NCBI GenBank assembly: GCA_030690245.1
Contig: JAUYGW010000199.1
Location: 1-13,771, forward strand
Reading direction: 5' to 3'
From: Gallionella sp.
GTDB lineage: Bacteria > Pseudomonadota > Gammaproteobacteria > Burkholderiales > Gallionellaceae
Length of the DNA: 13,771 nucleotides
The notes under the pieces: generated by a model
Databases searched by the model: none
What the model was told of the DNA's origin: nothing
The model's input: only the letters and a program-made list of their open reading frames with translations
Shown: piece by piece, positions 12,473 to 13,771 of the stretch
Layout: each line of letters begins with the position of its first letter
How positions within the stretch are numbered: position 1 is the first letter of the stretch
Position numbers and translations under genes: made by a program

Positions 12473-12486
12473 GTAACGAGTTGCGC

Positions 12487-12514
12487 ATTATAGGGATATT
12501 CAAATGCCTGTCAA
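12487..12514 (-). promoter_or_regulatory. Sigma70 promoter of the tRNA Gly-Cys-Leu cluster
   Basis: On the minus strand a perfect -35 TTGACA (12509-12514) and a perfect -10 TATAAT (12487-12492) are separated by 16 nt, followed by the GC-rich discriminator GCGCAACTCG, as in stringently controlled stable-RNA promoters. It lies between the tatD stop and the tRNA-Gly 5' end, about 15 nt upstream of the mature tRNA. Confidence 0.85.
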
Positions 12515-12536
12515 TAATCTTGCCGAAATTTTACTG

Positions 12537-13310
12537 TTAAATTATTTGCAATCCGAATAAACGCATGAAATTCTCCGTGGTGCGCTGCCCCACTTCGCTG
12601 ACATCAATGCCGCGCAACAGGGCGATCTCCTCGGCAACATGTTTCACATACGCCGGCTGGTTAAGCTTGCCGCGAAATGGCACCGGTGCCAGATAGGGCG
12701 CATCGGTCTCGATCAGGATGCGCTCCAGCGGCACGCGCTGCGCGACCTCCTTGATCTGCTTGGCGCTCTTGAAGGTGACGATACCGGAGAAGGAGATGTA
12801 GAAACCCATCGCCAGCGCGGCCTCGGCCACTTCCCAGGTTTCGGTGAAGCAGTGCATCACCCCGCCTGCTTCGGCGGCATTCTCCTCCGCCATGATGCGT
12901 AATGTGTCCGCCGCCGCCTCGCGGGTGTGGATGATGAGCGGCTTGCCGCATTCGCGCGCGGCGCGGATATGGTTGCGGAAACGCGTGCGCTGCCATTCCA
13001 GATCGCCCTTCAGCCGAAAATAATCCAGGCCGGTTTCGCCGATCGCGATCACCCTGGGATGCTGCGCCAGCTCGACCAGGCGGGCGGCATCGGGATCTTC
13101 TACCCCTTCGTAATCGGGATGCACCCCCACCGAGGCATAGATATTCGGATGCTGTTCGGCCAGCGCCAGCACCTGCGGAAAACCCGCCAGGTTGACCGAG
13201 ACGCACAGCGCGGCGGCCACGTCGTTCTGGCGCATTTGCGCCAGCACATCGTCGATGTTTGCGGTCAGTTCGGGGAAGTTGAGATGGCAGTGTGAATCGA
13301 CAAATGGCAT
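12537..13310 (-). CDS. tatD: TatD-family metal-dependent hydrolase/DNase (YcfH-like)
   Basis: A 257-residue TIM-barrel hydrolase, a normal family length. The metal and catalytic residues are present: His7 and His9 in DSHCHL, Glu92 in GETGLDYF, His128 in IIHTRE, His153 in VMHCFTE and Asp203 in ETDAPYLAPVPFRGK. The family includes 3'-5' exonucleases for DNA and related hydrolases; the true substrate here is unknown. The usual RGKxNEP motif reads RGKLNQP. The ATG at 13310 has AGGAT 4 nt upstream. It lies downstream of holB on the same strand, as in many Proteobacteria, with dyad element D in between and no pilZ gene. The stop is 23 nt upstream of the tRNA promoter. Confidence 0.93.
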   Translation of the reverse strand: MPFVDSHCHLNFPELTANIDDVLAQMRQNDVAAALCVSVNLAGFPQVLALAEQHPNIYASVGVHPDYEGVEDPDAARLVELAQHPRVIAIGETGLDYFRLKGDLEWQRTRFRNHIRAARECGKPLIIHTREAAADTLRIMAEENAAEAGGVMHCFTETWEVAEAALAMGFYISFSGIVTFKSAKQIKEVAQRVPLERILIETDAPYLAPVPFRGKLNQPAYVKHVAEEIALLRGIDVSEVGQRTTENFMRLFGLQII

Positions 13311-13330
13311 GATTATCCTGAAAAAATTAT

Positions 13331-13469
13331 TTCACCACGAAGAACACGGAGATCACGAAGGTTTTTCATTTGGCATCCACTGGATTTTCTGTGCAGCCCA
13401 TCGTTCTTCTTCGCGTTCTTCGCGTTCTTCGTGGCCTTCGTGGCCTTCGTGGCCTTCGTGGTTACAAAA
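13331..13469. repeat. Dyad element D with expanded 9-nt tandem arm between holB and tatD
   Basis: The left arm (13331-13366) reads TTCAC then CACGAAGAA, CACGGAGAT and CACGAAGGT. The right arm (13404-13469) holds six consecutive 9-nt units at 13407-13460, which in reverse complement are CACGAAGGC three times, CACGAAGAA once and CGCGAAGAA twice. The arms are separated by a 37-nt core. It fills most of the gap between holB and tatD and is closest in unit sequence to element A. Confidence 0.8.
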
Positions 13470-13471
13470 GG

Positions 13472-13771
13472 TTATTCAAGCATGAGCTGGCGATAGGAGA
13501 ACAGCAGCGACTCCAGGAACAGCTTGGGGTTGAGCGTATGCCGCGCTTCGCGTTTCGCGCCTTGCAGGTAGCCTTGCAGCCGCGCCAAGGTTAATGGCGC
13601 GATGGACTCGACCAGCTTTCTGATGGCGGCCTCTTCGCCGGGATGGTAGCGCAGCTTGCCCGCCAGCTTCATCGCGCTCAGGTCGTAGCTCCATTGTTGC
13701 AGCCATTGCACGACCACGACCTGCTCGGTTTTCTGCAACGCCTCCGCCAGCGCGAACACGTCCAGCGCGGC
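13472..13771 (-). CDS. holB: DNA polymerase III delta' subunit, C-terminal end (partial)
   Basis: The last 99 codons of a minus-strand gene that enters from beyond the right edge; the frame is open to the final base. The residues end in LNPKLFLESLLFSYRQLMLE, the type of helical collar C-terminus seen in the clamp-loader subunit delta'. The segment ALAEALQKTEQVVVVQWLQQW, split here as ALAEALQKTE and QVVVVQWLQQW, also fits the third domain. The ATPase-like and zinc domains lie outside the window. The identification leans on the tatD neighbour as well as this C-terminal pattern. Delta' is part of the clamp-loading complex of the replicative polymerase. Confidence 0.78.
   Translation of the reverse strand, partial: AALDVFALAEALQKTEQVVVVQWLQQWSYDLSAMKLAGKLRYHPGEEAAIRKLVESIAPLTLARLQGYLQGAKREARHTLNPKLFLESLLFSYRQLMLE

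Noticed and set aside
13192..13485. Repetitive peptide of Ser, Arg, Trp and Pro read from element D
   Set aside because: The peptide repeat only reflects the 9-nt period being three codons; there is no start signal and it overlaps the tatD start antisense.

Overview
The window looks like chromosomal DNA of a Betaproteobacterium, probably order Nitrosomonadales and perhaps Gallionellaceae. This rests on the protein flavour, the moderate-to-high GC, the tRNA Gly-Cys-Leu cluster and the holB-tatD neighbourhood; it is an inference and no database search was possible.

Layout: positions 1-366 are a scar zone holding the last 42 codons of an IS5-type transposase, a 50-nt 3' fragment of a tRNA-His gene (minus strand) and no intact gene. 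Positions 367-9481 hold six minus-strand genes, transcribed right to left as gnd - zwf - glk - pgl - glgP (short alpha-glucan phosphorylase type) - glgA. A second, classical glgP (9653-12115, plus) diverges from gnd. Then follow three minus-strand tRNA genes (Gly-GCC, Cys-GCA, Leu-TAA, in transcription order) behind a near-perfect sigma70 promoter, then tatD, then the 3' end of holB running off the right edge.

How the genes fit together: GlgA builds glycogen from ADP-glucose, two different phosphorylases release glucose-1-phosphate, and Glk captures free glucose. Zwf, Pgl and Gnd take glucose-6-phosphate through the complete oxidative pentose phosphate pathway to ribulose-5-phosphate, CO2 and reduced nicotinamide nucleotide. 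Phosphoglucomutase, glgB, glgC and a debranching enzyme are not in the window. The set reads as a compact module linking stored glycogen to reducing power and pentose phosphate.

The most unusual content lies between and inside these genes. Every non-overlapping gap of the operon (zwf-glk, glk-pgl, pgl-glgP, glgP-glgA), and also the holB-tatD gap, is filled by a dyad element: two inverted arms made of 7-, 9- or 10-nt tandem units around a 32-115 nt core. A further palindromic mini-element of about 55-61 nt occurs twice. One copy sits inside the arm of the pgl-glgP dyad, where its removal exactly restores the 9-nt phase. The other sits inside a different palindromic repeat that is itself inserted in frame in glk. 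The two copies share a fold, and one base pair has changed on both sides. No protein-coding defence, secretion or other novel multi-gene system was seen.
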